Positions 1 through 6,339 of a stretch of 10,637 nucleotides of DNA are shown here, piece by piece (positions within the stretch are counted from its first letter, which is position 1; each line of letters starts with the position of its first letter). Made by a program: the position numbers and the translations under genes. The stretch lies in NCBI GenBank assembly GCA_023429265.1, contig JAEYVS010000105.1, forward strand, positions 1 to 10,637, given 5' to 3'. The DNA is from Bacteroidota bacterium. Its GTDB lineage: Bacteria > Bacteroidota > Ignavibacteria > Tepidaquicellales > Tepidaquicellaceae. The notes under the pieces are model-generated. The model saw nothing but the letters and a program-made list of their open reading frames with translations, searched no databases and was not told the origin of the DNA.

Positions 1-1590
1 CATTTTTTTTGTATCAGAATAGCCTTCGGCATTAAGTTTATAATAATATATTCCTGAATTAAGGTTACCCGCATTGAAATTAACTTCATACTTACCCTGA
101 CTTATCTTATCATTTACAAAGGTCTTTATCTCTCTCCCCAATGCATCATATACCTTTAAACTAACAAAGGTTGAATTTTTTATTTCAAACTTTATTTTCG
201 TCTCAGGATTAAATGGGTTTGGAAAATTCTGATAAAGTTTGAATTCAATAGGTATTTCACTGGATATTTGATTTATCCCGACTGTTTGAGAGTATTTGAT
301 AGTAGCGTAATCTCCGTAGCTGCTTCCTGTAACATATACATTGCCGGATTTATCGACTATCAGTGCCGTAGCTGCATCTCCCGGGGCTTGCTGAGGTCCA
401 ATACCATAATACATAACCCATTGTTGGATACCTGTATTACTATACTTGATAGTGGCGTAGTCGATATTCCCGGGATTTACCGTTGCATAGCCGGCTATAT
501 AAACATTCCCGCTGTCATCTAATTGGATACAGCAAGGTATGTCTGTAGAGTTCCCAGGTCCGTTAAAATTCATTGCCCATTGCTCAATACCTAATGAATT
601 ATATTTAACAGTCATAATGTCACCAGTTGCTCCTGTTACATATGCATTGGATGAATCATCTACGGCAATATCAATTGCTGACGCGTTGCTATGATAAACT
701 GACCATTGTTCTTCACCGGAGGAATCAAATTTAATAGTAGCAAAGTTTACGGCATTATTTCTCCATACATAACCTGTTACATATACATTCGCTGAATTAT
801 CAACTGCAATGGATTTAGCATAATCCGAACCGCCGCCTGGCCCATTAAAGCGGTTTGCCCATTGGAATTCACCATTAGAATTCCATTTAACTGTTCCCCA
901 ATCGGCTAATCCGAACGAACCTGTAAGATATACATTGTCTGATATATCGATTGCCATAGAAACTGCATAATCATACTGATTGTCACTTTCACCGCTGTCA
1001 TAAGTTCTCACCCATAATGAATCACCATCAGAGTTGTATTTTATTACAGTAAAATCCGGTCCGGTTACAGGCTGAGAACTCCATCCTCCCACTAAAATAT
1101 CACCATTACTGTCAATTAAGATTTTATATGGTATATCACTCCCCCCTCCGTTGTATCTTCTAACCCATTGCTGAATCCCGGAGGAATTATATTTGATGGT
1201 AGCAAAGTCGGTATATATAGCAGTTGAGCCGCTTCGGCTGAATCCCGTTACAAAGACATTCCATGAATCATCAACAGCAATAGAAGTTGCTTCGTCATAT
1301 TCATTAGCGGTACCATTATATCTCTGTACCCATTGCAGTATTCCTGCTGAATTATATTTAACTGTCGCATAGTCAGGTTTAGCTCCGCCAGGAGTATAAA
1401 CTTCACTTTTTCCTGTTACATAAACATTACCTGAATCATCAATAGCAATATCTCTTGCCTGGTCATCGGAATAAAAATGATAACGGGCTACCCATTCCTG
1501 AGATACCTGAGCGTTACATAGCATAGCACCGGTAAATATTAAGGTCACCACTAAAGGGAAAAATAATATGTTGTTTTGTTTTGTCATCAT
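1..1590 (-). CDS. Secreted SBBP beta-propeller repeat protein with T9SS C-terminal sorting domain (3' end cut by window)
   Basis: The minus frame is open for 530 codons from ATG at 1588-1590 to the window edge with no stop. A second ATG follows directly at 1585-1587. Residues about 1-27 form a signal peptide: a basic N-end (MMTKQNN), a hydrophobic core (ILFFPLVVTLIFTG), and likely cleavage after CNA27. Residues about 31-435 are eight imperfect repeats of 42-55 residues with the pattern 'W..RYNG...A..IAVDDSGNVYVTG......DYATIKYNSSG', typical of SBBP beta-propeller repeats. Residues about 450-530 carry 'LYQNFPNPFNPETKI' and end 'LNSGIYYYKLNAEGYSDTKKM', a typical type IX secretion (Por secretion) tail, so only a few residues should be missing. 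The protein is probably exported through T9SS to the surface or medium; the ligand is unknown. The start has no Shine-Dalgarno site and follows an A/T-rich stretch. A minus-strand DUF2851 gene ends 162 nt upstream; co-transcription is possible but a separate promoter candidate exists. Confidence 0.9.
   Translation of the reverse strand, partial: MMTKQNNILFFPLVVTLIFTGAMLCNAQVSQEWVARYHFYSDDQARDIAIDDSGNVYVTGKSEVYTPGGAKPDYATVKYNSAGILQWVQRYNGTANEYDEATSIAVDDSWNVFVTGFSRSGSTAIYTDFATIKYNSSGIQQWVRRYNGGGSDIPYKILIDSNGDILVGGWSSQPVTGPDFTVIKYNSDGDSLWVRTYDSGESDNQYDYAVSMAIDISDNVYLTGSFGLADWGTVKWNSNGEFQWANRFNGPGGGSDYAKSIAVDNSANVYVTGYVWRNNAVNFATIKFDSSGEEQWSVYHSNASAIDIAVDDSSNAYVTGATGDIMTVKYNSLGIEQWAMNFNGPGNSTDIPCCIQLDDSGNVYIAGYATVNPGNIDYATIKYSNTGIQQWVMYYGIGPQQAPGDAATALIVDKSGNVYVTGSSYGDYATIKYSQTVGINQISSEIPIEFKLYQNFPNPFNPETKIKFEIKNSTFVSLKVYDALGREIKTFVNDKISQGKYEVNFNAGNLNSGIYYYKLNAEGYSDTKKM
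286..1500 (-). repeat. Eight tandem protein-level SBBP repeats within the propeller gene
   Basis: Translated on the minus strand, the phrase '(S/D)(G/S)NVYVTG' followed by '(D/N)(Y/F)AT(I/V)K(Y/F)(N/D)S.G' and 'QW' recurs eight times, at residues near 55, 111, 163, 219, 268, 315, 361 and 417 of the protein. Unit 3 is divergent (NGDILVGG) and unit 6 is the shortest (about 42 residues). The repeats are much less alike in DNA than in protein, so they are old and diverged rather than a recent expansion. Eight units would fit one eight-bladed propeller or a seven-bladed one plus a cap; sequence alone does not decide. Confidence 0.8.
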
Positions 1591-1629
1591 TTAAATAATA
1601 AGATCCGGAGGAATAGGTAGTGTTACTTT

Positions 1630-1658
1630 ATATTATGATAACATGAAATAAAAAGCAA
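1630..1658 (-). promoter_or_regulatory. Candidate promoter for the propeller protein gene
   Basis: On the minus strand TTGCTT (1653-1658) and TAATAT (1630-1635) are separated by 17 nt, which resembles -35 and -10 boxes. This would leave a leader of roughly 35 nt before the ATG at 1590. The -10 does not match the Bacteroidota TAnnTTTG form, and AT-rich DNA gives chance matches, so this is tentative. A 16-nt perfect palindrome (1662-1677) lies just upstream of the -35. Confidence 0.3.
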
Positions 1659-1752
1659 GATAAATTTATATAAATTTTCAGCTAAATGTTTAGTTTATCG
1701 TAGTTTTTGCAGGTATGATCAGGGGAAGAATGAAATTTGGTAGATAATTAGT

Positions 1753-3150
1753 TTAGTAAAGTATTATTCTCAAGGGTTCATAAATCATCTCCTTCTCAAA
1801 AACTTCTTTTCCTATTTTACAGTGGCTGCATTTTCCTTTGATACAGTAGAAATTATGCAGCTGGATAATGCCCTGTTCCTGCGATACAGACTTTACTTTG
1901 AATGAAAGCTGGCGTTCCATTACCCTTGTGATCTCGTTTTGGGTAAGGCGTTTAGTGAAGAAGTAAGAGGCGAGCACCTTTTCTTCCAGCGCGGTCTTTT
2001 CGAACTTCTTCGAATAGAAAAATAATAAAGGCAGCATAACATTTGTAATAATGTCTGTCACTCTTTCTTTGCCAATGGATACTTCGCGCGATGTTTTTCT
2101 TTGTTTTCCGAAATTGTAATGTGATTCCCAGTATGGATGAGGAGCGAAGGAAATCAGCATTTCCACAATTTTTTGTATGGGTTTATCTTGATTTTCGAAT
2201 GTAAGCACGATTTCTTTAAAAAGTTCACCATATACAACCTCATACAAAAGCGCTGATGCATACGCAATCCTGACAGTGGGAAAATTTGGCGGTCTCAGCC
2301 TGAAAAAATGCCATTCGGATTTATCCAATGGGTCGATGCCAAGTCTTGAGCGGAGCCTGGTCCAGTCAGCTTTCAAGGCGGTTATATATTCGTCCTTATG
2401 TCTCTCATCCTTCAGGAATCCCGCGGCGCCGAATAATACTGCATCCAGCTGAACCGGGCTGAGCTTCATTTTTCTCAGTTTAGCTATCTCAATTTTGTGT
2501 GCGAGCCTCCTGAATTGTTCTTTATTCTTTGAATATCCGAGTGCTTCAAATACAAACTCAATAAACACCTGTTCCCATTTTGTTCTTTCTGATTTCAGGT
2601 GGGGGAGCATTTCGACGGCCGTCTTAAGACGGCGGGTCTTGTAGCGAAGGCGTTCGATGCTCAGCTCTTCAATCCAGGGTTTTTTGATGATGTCGGGGAC
2701 ATTCATTCCATCGGGATAGCATGGGAGGCGGAATTTTTCCGAAGGTTTATTGATTATGTCCTTCCATATGCTGTGAATGGATGAGGTAAGGAATTTAGAC
2801 AGCACTACCGTTGGAATTTCCCTGACCTTTTTTGCTACAGGAAGTATCATCTTACCGGGCTCATCGGGCCACATTACTACCTGCAGGATAACTTTATTGT
2901 ACTTACCGTCTTTTTTATGATTATGGTCCTTCCAGTCCTTAAATGTCCGGTGGATCTCGATATCTCCCGAATAAATCACATTATGTATCTTGACCTTTGA
3001 GTTCTTGTAGTCCGGACCGGAATCCTGATTTCTTTTGCCGTAATCCAGAATTTCGACAATTCTGCCATCAGTAGTCCTAATATCATTGTAATATGCGGGA
3101 TTTTCCCATATCCTGCATATGAAATCCTCATTAAGGTTAAGTTTTTCCAT
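1753..3150 (-). CDS. DUF2851 family protein
   Basis: This 465-residue protein looks like a full-length DUF2851 member, a family common in Bacteroidota with no established function. Recognisable segments are the N-terminal 'FICRIWENPAYY' (10-21), 'NQDSGPDYKNSKVKI' (41-55), 'SGDIEIH' (61-67) and 'DWKDHNHKKDGKYNKVIL' (72-89). A helical middle part contains 'LAHKIEIAKLRK' (216-227) and 'RLRPPNFPTVRIA' (284-296). Near the C-terminus are C436, C441 and C444 (CIKGKCSHC), a cluster that could bind metal. The P46-D47 then E65-x-H67 arrangement recalls a PD-(D/E)xK nuclease core, but that is only inference. There is no signal peptide or membrane segment, so it should be cytoplasmic. It is transcribed divergently from the TPR lipoprotein gene across a 71-bp gap. 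No Shine-Dalgarno site is evident before ATG3150. Confidence 0.88.
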   Translation of the reverse strand: MEKLNLNEDFICRIWENPAYYNDIRTTDGRIVEILDYGKRNQDSGPDYKNSKVKIHNVIYSGDIEIHRTFKDWKDHNHKKDGKYNKVILQVVMWPDEPGKMILPVAKKVREIPTVVLSKFLTSSIHSIWKDIINKPSEKFRLPCYPDGMNVPDIIKKPWIEELSIERLRYKTRRLKTAVEMLPHLKSERTKWEQVFIEFVFEALGYSKNKEQFRRLAHKIEIAKLRKMKLSPVQLDAVLFGAAGFLKDERHKDEYITALKADWTRLRSRLGIDPLDKSEWHFFRLRPPNFPTVRIAYASALLYEVVYGELFKEIVLTFENQDKPIQKIVEMLISFAPHPYWESHYNFGKQRKTSREVSIGKERVTDIITNVMLPLLFFYSKKFEKTALEEKVLASYFFTKRLTQNEITRVMERQLSFKVKSVSQEQGIIQLHNFYCIKGKCSHCKIGKEVFEKEMIYEPLRIILY

Positions 3151-3196
3151 TAATATTTATCGGAGATTTTTATAAATTAATTCCTTTACCGGCTAA

Positions 3197-3228
3197 CAAA
3201 TTTAATTAAATAATAAAAATTATGCAAA
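3197..3228 (-). promoter_or_regulatory. Candidate Bacteroidota-type promoter for the DUF2851 gene
   Basis: On the minus strand TTTG (3225-3228) is followed after 20 nt by TAAATTTG (3197-3204). This matches the Bacteroidota housekeeping pattern TTTG-N19 to 21-TAnnTTTG. Transcription would begin about 40 nt before the ATG at 3150. The upstream box sits inside the first codons of the divergent lipoprotein gene, so the two genes share control DNA. No equally good plus-strand promoter is visible in the gap; a weak TTTACC-N17-AAATAA is present at 3185-3213. Confidence 0.5.
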
Positions 3229-3884
3229 AATTAAGAATCAATTTGCTGTTTGTTGTTCTGGCAGCTTTTATTTTTACCGCATGTGGTGAAACCAAAAAAC
3301 CTGAAGAGGAATACCTCAATAAAGCCTTGACCGAGCTGGAAAACAAGCAATATACCGAATCCATTGCAACATACAGGGAACTTATTAAAAATTATCCGGA
3401 CTCACCAAATGCAATTTTTGCGTATAATCAGATAGCCGGCATTTATATGGACCATTTGCAGGATTTTTCTTCCGGCATAACGGCTTACAAAGAGCTTTCA
3501 ACGAATTTTCCGGATACCAAAGAAGGTAAAAACGCGCTTTTCATGGTAGCCTTCACATACGACGAAAAACTTCAGGACAAAGATAACGCAATTAAATCAT
3601 ATAAGGAATTCCTTGCAAAGTATCCTGAAGATACCGATCCGAATGAAAAGATGAGCGAGTCAGCAAAGATGATGCTTGAGGTACTTGAGTCAGGAAAATC
3701 AATCGAAGATCTGATCGAACAAAAAATTATGGAGCAGGAAAAAACTAATCCAACTGATACAACAAGCAGCATTAAAGAGCCTGAAAAGACTCCTGAGGTA
3801 AATCAAAAGACTCCTCAGGATTCGGATACTCCTCCGGTAAAAGAATCAAAAACCGAGCAGGAAAAAATAGACGCAAATAAATAA
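3222..3884 (+). CDS. TPR-repeat lipoprotein (BamD/YbgF-like arrangement)
   Basis: This 220-residue protein has a lipoprotein signal: a basic N-end (MQKLRIN), a hydrophobic core (LLFVVLAAFIF) and a lipobox FTAC with the lipidated Cys at 21. Residues about 29-140 hold three TPR-like helical pairs. Each ends in the outer-membrane-lipoprotein TPR signature: 'YRELIKNYPDS', 'YKELSTNFPDT' and 'YKEFLAKYPED'. This is the style of BamD and YbgF/CpoB proteins. The tail (about 170-220) is hydrophilic, rich in Lys, Glu, Pro, Gln and Thr, and probably disordered. It is expected to be anchored in the outer membrane facing the periplasm and to act as a protein-interaction scaffold; the partner is unknown. 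At about 110 residues its TPR part is shorter than in BamD, so a BamD role is not claimed. The DUF58 gene follows after 38 nt, suggesting an operon. Confidence 0.85.
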   Translation: MQKLRINLLFVVLAAFIFTACGETKKPEEEYLNKALTELENKQYTESIATYRELIKNYPDSPNAIFAYNQIAGIYMDHLQDFSSGITAYKELSTNFPDTKEGKNALFMVAFTYDEKLQDKDNAIKSYKEFLAKYPEDTDPNEKMSESAKMMLEVLESGKSIEDLIEQKIMEQEKTNPTDTTSSIKEPEKTPEVNQKTPQDSDTPPVKESKTEQEKIDANK

Positions 3885-3922
3885 TCTGGAATCTTTTGAG
3901 AGTATGGAGAGTATAAGACTAT

Positions 3923-4897
3923 ATGATATCAAATTCGGATTACAGAAAATACTTAGACCCATCGGTTATAGCCCGTTTATCGGGTCTTGAACTTAAAGCA
4001 AGGCTTGTCGTGGAAGGTTTCATGACAGGCCTTCATAAATCCCCATATCACGGTTTCAGCGTGGAATTTGCAGAGCATCGTCAGTATATGCCCGGTGATG
4101 ACCTGCGCCATCTGGACTGGAAAATTCTCGCACGTTCAGAGCGGTACTACATCAAACAGTACGAAGAAGAAACCAATCTGAAATCATACATACTTCTTGA
4201 TATAAGCCGCTCAATGAGCTACTCGTCAGGGAAAAATAATGAGTCAGGAAGTTTCTTTAATAAGATCTTCAAGAAACCGAAGGAAGAAACAGCAAAAAGT
4301 ACAGGCTTAACAAAGCTTGAGTATTCTTCTTATGTCGCGGCTTCTCTTTCTTACCTTATGCTGATGCAGAATGATGCGATATCACTGACCACCTACGATA
4401 CACGTGTAAGGTCATACATTCCTCCCCGCTCTACAAAAAGTAATCTCAAGCTAATTTTAAAGGACATCGATTCCATTAAAACGGAGAATGAGACCGGTAC
4501 GGCAGCCTGTCTGAATGAGATCGCTTCAAAGATAAACAGAAGAGGGCTTGTGATAGTCATAAGCGACCTTCTCGATGACCCGAAGTCCGTAGTAAATGCT
4601 TTAAAGCACTTTCGTTATAAGATGAATGAGGTTGTCGTATTCCAGGTGCTTGACCCCGTTGAGATGAATTTCATTGAAGGGAATCCGGTAACGCTTGTAG
4701 ACCTGGAAACACGTGAGGAGCTTTTTTCGCAGCCCTTCGCAATGCAGAAGGCTTACAAGGAAGCGATGCAGGAGTTCATAGGGCATTATAAAAAGGAATT
4801 CAGAAGCAACCGCATCGATTATGTACTTCTTTCCACTGAGACACCCTTTGACAAAGCCCTTCTTGGTTATCTTAATAAAAGAAAAAAGGTGATGTAA
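3923..4897 (+). CDS. DUF58 domain protein with vWA-like MIDAS motif
   Basis: The 324-residue protein matches DUF58 closely: 'VVEGFMTGLHKSPYHGFSVEF' (29-49), 'HRQYMPGDDLRHLDWKILAR' (52-71) and the adhesion-type MIDAS motif D93-x-S95-x-S97 in 'LLDISRSMS'. Further vWA-like segments are 'GLVIVISDLLDD' (208-219) and 'VVVFQVLDPVE' (237-247). DUF58 proteins are usually encoded beside a MoxR-type AAA+ ATPase and are thought to act with it in protein-complex assembly or metal insertion. No MoxR gene is adjacent here; the upstream neighbour is the TPR lipoprotein gene, 38 nt away. Residues about 103-128 are a Lys/Ser/Asn-rich stretch between MIDAS and 'KLEYSSYVAASLSYL', longer than I expect at this site. 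There is no signal peptide, so it should be cytoplasmic. The ATG at 3923 is preceded by a weak GGAG at 3906-3909. The stop codon is inside the terminator hairpin. Confidence 0.88.
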   Translation: MISNSDYRKYLDPSVIARLSGLELKARLVVEGFMTGLHKSPYHGFSVEFAEHRQYMPGDDLRHLDWKILARSERYYIKQYEEETNLKSYILLDISRSMSYSSGKNNESGSFFNKIFKKPKEETAKSTGLTKLEYSSYVAASLSYLMLMQNDAISLTTYDTRVRSYIPPRSTKSNLKLILKDIDSIKTENETGTAACLNEIASKINRRGLVIVISDLLDDPKSVVNALKHFRYKMNEVVVFQVLDPVEMNFIEGNPVTLVDLETREELFSQPFAMQKAYKEAMQEFIGHYKKEFRSNRIDYVLLSTETPFDKALLGYLNKRKKVM

Positions 4898-4914
4898 TAT
4901 TTACACCACCTTTA
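4882..4914. terminator. Bidirectional intrinsic terminator between convergent genes
   Basis: Arms 4885-4897 and 4901-4913 pair over 12 bp with one A/C mismatch (4892/4906) around a 3-nt loop TAT. On the minus strand the hairpin is followed by a run of six T (4882-4887, the last three in the stem), a good terminator for the GWxTD gene. On the plus strand it is followed by TTTAATTTAAAT, a weaker tract for the DUF58 gene. The DUF58 stop codon TAA (4895-4897) forms the top of the stem. Confidence 0.75.
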
Positions 4915-4939
4915 ATTTAAATCTTCTTTGTAAAGTAAT

Positions 4940-6259
4940 TTAGTAAGGTCTTATCTTGTCGTCCCAGATCGGGGTTGTAAGCCTATAATCTCCAAATCCT
5001 GTATTATCCACAAAAACAAACCTTCTGTTTATGTCATAGTAATCCCATACCTCATATGGTTTTGTATTATTTTCAAAGGGGTACCTGTCTATGCTCGATG
5101 GATCACCATAAATTATGTAAACCATTCCCATATCGGATTTCCAACCTTCAAAGTAATTTGAATATCTTTCATTTGCAATTTCTATTCTTTTGTAATATTC
5201 CTGCATTAATTCGTTGGTCGTTGAACCCGGAGAAGGGTCTTTAGAGCGCCAAAACTGGACAAATCTCTTTTCTTTATCCTCTTTGGATTTGGCTTTTTGC
5301 ATTCTGTCATATTCATCAGAAGTAGCGATATAAATAGTCTGCGCAATGGCAAGATCAAGATCTTTAACCGATACCGGGAGCCCGTTCCATTTAAAGTTAA
5401 AATCCTTTGACGCAAAAGTATTATTACTTAAATCTTTTACTACAAGCTTGTAATCTCCGGAATACAACTCCTCTGTAGCAAGTTCCTCTATCTTCTGGTT
5501 TACTCCCGGGCTCAATACATAGCTGATACTGCCCTTCATTATCTCGTTGTTATCCTTGTCATATACCTGATATCGGAAATTCTTCTGCAATGGTATGTCG
5601 AGATTATTGTAAACTTCAAAGAAAAGATAGAATTTACTTAAATCGCCTACATTCTTTGTGACGAGCGGTGTAATCATCTTTTTGTTCTCTGCGTTGTAGC
5701 TGAAATTTGACACCATCATAATGTCGCTGAAATGAAGTTCACCGGTATCAAAATTCTCAACTTTTACTTTGGTTGTTTTTGTGTTCGAAGCACCAGTATT
5801 TCTGTCGATGACTTCCACCTGGAGATCATAATCTCCGGGCTCAAGATAAAAATTCTTAATGATGAATTCCGAGGTACCGCCTGCATCCTTAAATTCTTTG
5901 TTTGTTTTTGATACCTTTGTGGTGTTTGTTTCCTGCGATACGATCTGCTTATTCTGGTCGGTAATTATAATATCATATTCAAGGTTAGCTTCAAATCTTT
6001 TTTCAGCGGATTTTTTTATGAACTGAACATTGCTCATCGGAACTTCGACATATACATCGAGCCGGGGAGTAGAGTTTTCCTGGTTGTAAAATACCAGTGG
6101 GTCCAGGTAAAAGAATTCCTTATCCTTGTTGTAATTAAGAAGTTCGTTATTCTCTATTTGGGAAAATAGATCACTTGTGGTGAAGATGGCGAGCGCCAGT
6201 AATACTGCGGTAATTAATCTCCTTCCATATCCCCCAGAGGTTTTATTTGTGCTTTTCAT
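4940..6259 (-). CDS. GWxTD domain-containing exported protein
   Basis: The 439-residue protein has a signal peptide (about 1-34; RR at 13-14, core LITAVLLALAIF, likely cleavage near LFSQ). The middle part (about 50-295) is beta-rich, with Ig-like phrases such as 'FYLEPGDYDLQVEVIDR' (137-153) and 'LYSGDYKLVVKD' (265-276). The C-terminal GWxTD domain runs from about 295. It includes 'RFVQFWRSKDPSPG' (332-345), 'YYKRIEIANERYSNYF' (355-370), then 'GWKSDMGMVYIIYGDP' (372-387) and 'PYEVWDYYD' (401-409). The defining motif is GWKSD here, with Ser for Thr. The family is found in Ignavibacteria, Chlorobi, Fibrobacteres and Acidobacteria, and its role is unknown. It is predicted to be periplasmic or on the outer membrane. 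It follows rimO by 80 nt on the same strand and has its own strong ribosome binding site. It ends at the convergent terminator. Confidence 0.88.
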   Translation of the reverse strand: MKSTNKTSGGYGRRLITAVLLALAIFTTSDLFSQIENNELLNYNKDKEFFYLDPLVFYNQENSTPRLDVYVEVPMSNVQFIKKSAEKRFEANLEYDIIITDQNKQIVSQETNTTKVSKTNKEFKDAGGTSEFIIKNFYLEPGDYDLQVEVIDRNTGASNTKTTKVKVENFDTGELHFSDIMMVSNFSYNAENKKMITPLVTKNVGDLSKFYLFFEVYNNLDIPLQKNFRYQVYDKDNNEIMKGSISYVLSPGVNQKIEELATEELYSGDYKLVVKDLSNNTFASKDFNFKWNGLPVSVKDLDLAIAQTIYIATSDEYDRMQKAKSKEDKEKRFVQFWRSKDPSPGSTTNELMQEYYKRIEIANERYSNYFEGWKSDMGMVYIIYGDPSSIDRYPFENNTKPYEVWDYYDINRRFVFVDNTGFGDYRLTTPIWDDKIRPY

Positions 6260-6268
6260 TTTTTACGC

Positions 6269-6274
6269 ACCTCC
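6269..6274 (-). promoter_or_regulatory. Strong Shine-Dalgarno site of the GWxTD gene
   Basis: GGAGGT on the minus strand lies 9 nt before ATG6259, a near-ideal match and spacing. It supports this start codon, and it stands out because most other genes in the window lack such a site. Confidence 0.8.
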
Positions 6275-6300
6275 GTTATAAGTTGAGAAAATATGGTTTA

Positions 6301-6327
6301 CCCTTTTCCATCTCACCGGAAAAAGGG
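6301..6327 (-). other. Intercistronic hairpin between rimO and the GWxTD gene
   Basis: CCCTTTTCC (6301-6309) pairs with GGAAAAAGGG (6318-6327) over 9 bp with one bulged A (6320) and an 8-nt loop. No T run follows on either strand, so it does not look like a standard intrinsic terminator. It sits 12 nt after the rimO stop and 26 nt before the GWxTD ribosome binding site. It may protect or separate the two parts of the message. Confidence 0.5.
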
Positions 6328-6339
6328 CTTATAGTAAAG

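Noticed and set aside
268..522. 84-codon plus-strand frame in the propeller gene
   Set aside because: It is antisense to the repeat region, and its repeated phrases are mirror images of the propeller repeats.
286..1500. Regularly spaced similar motifs, considered as CRISPR or DNA tandem repeats
   Set aside because: The similarity is at protein level in one open minus frame. DNA identity between units is low and unit lengths vary, so these are propeller repeats.
2614..2633. Overlapping perfect palindromes (10 nt at 2614-2623, 16 nt at 2618-2633) in the DUF2851 gene
   Set aside because: They lie inside a conserved coding frame (RLKTAV region) with no T run or promoter context, so chance is the simplest explanation.
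6301..6327. Hairpin after rimO considered as an intrinsic terminator
   Set aside because: No T run follows the stem on either strand, so it is listed only as an intercistronic hairpin.
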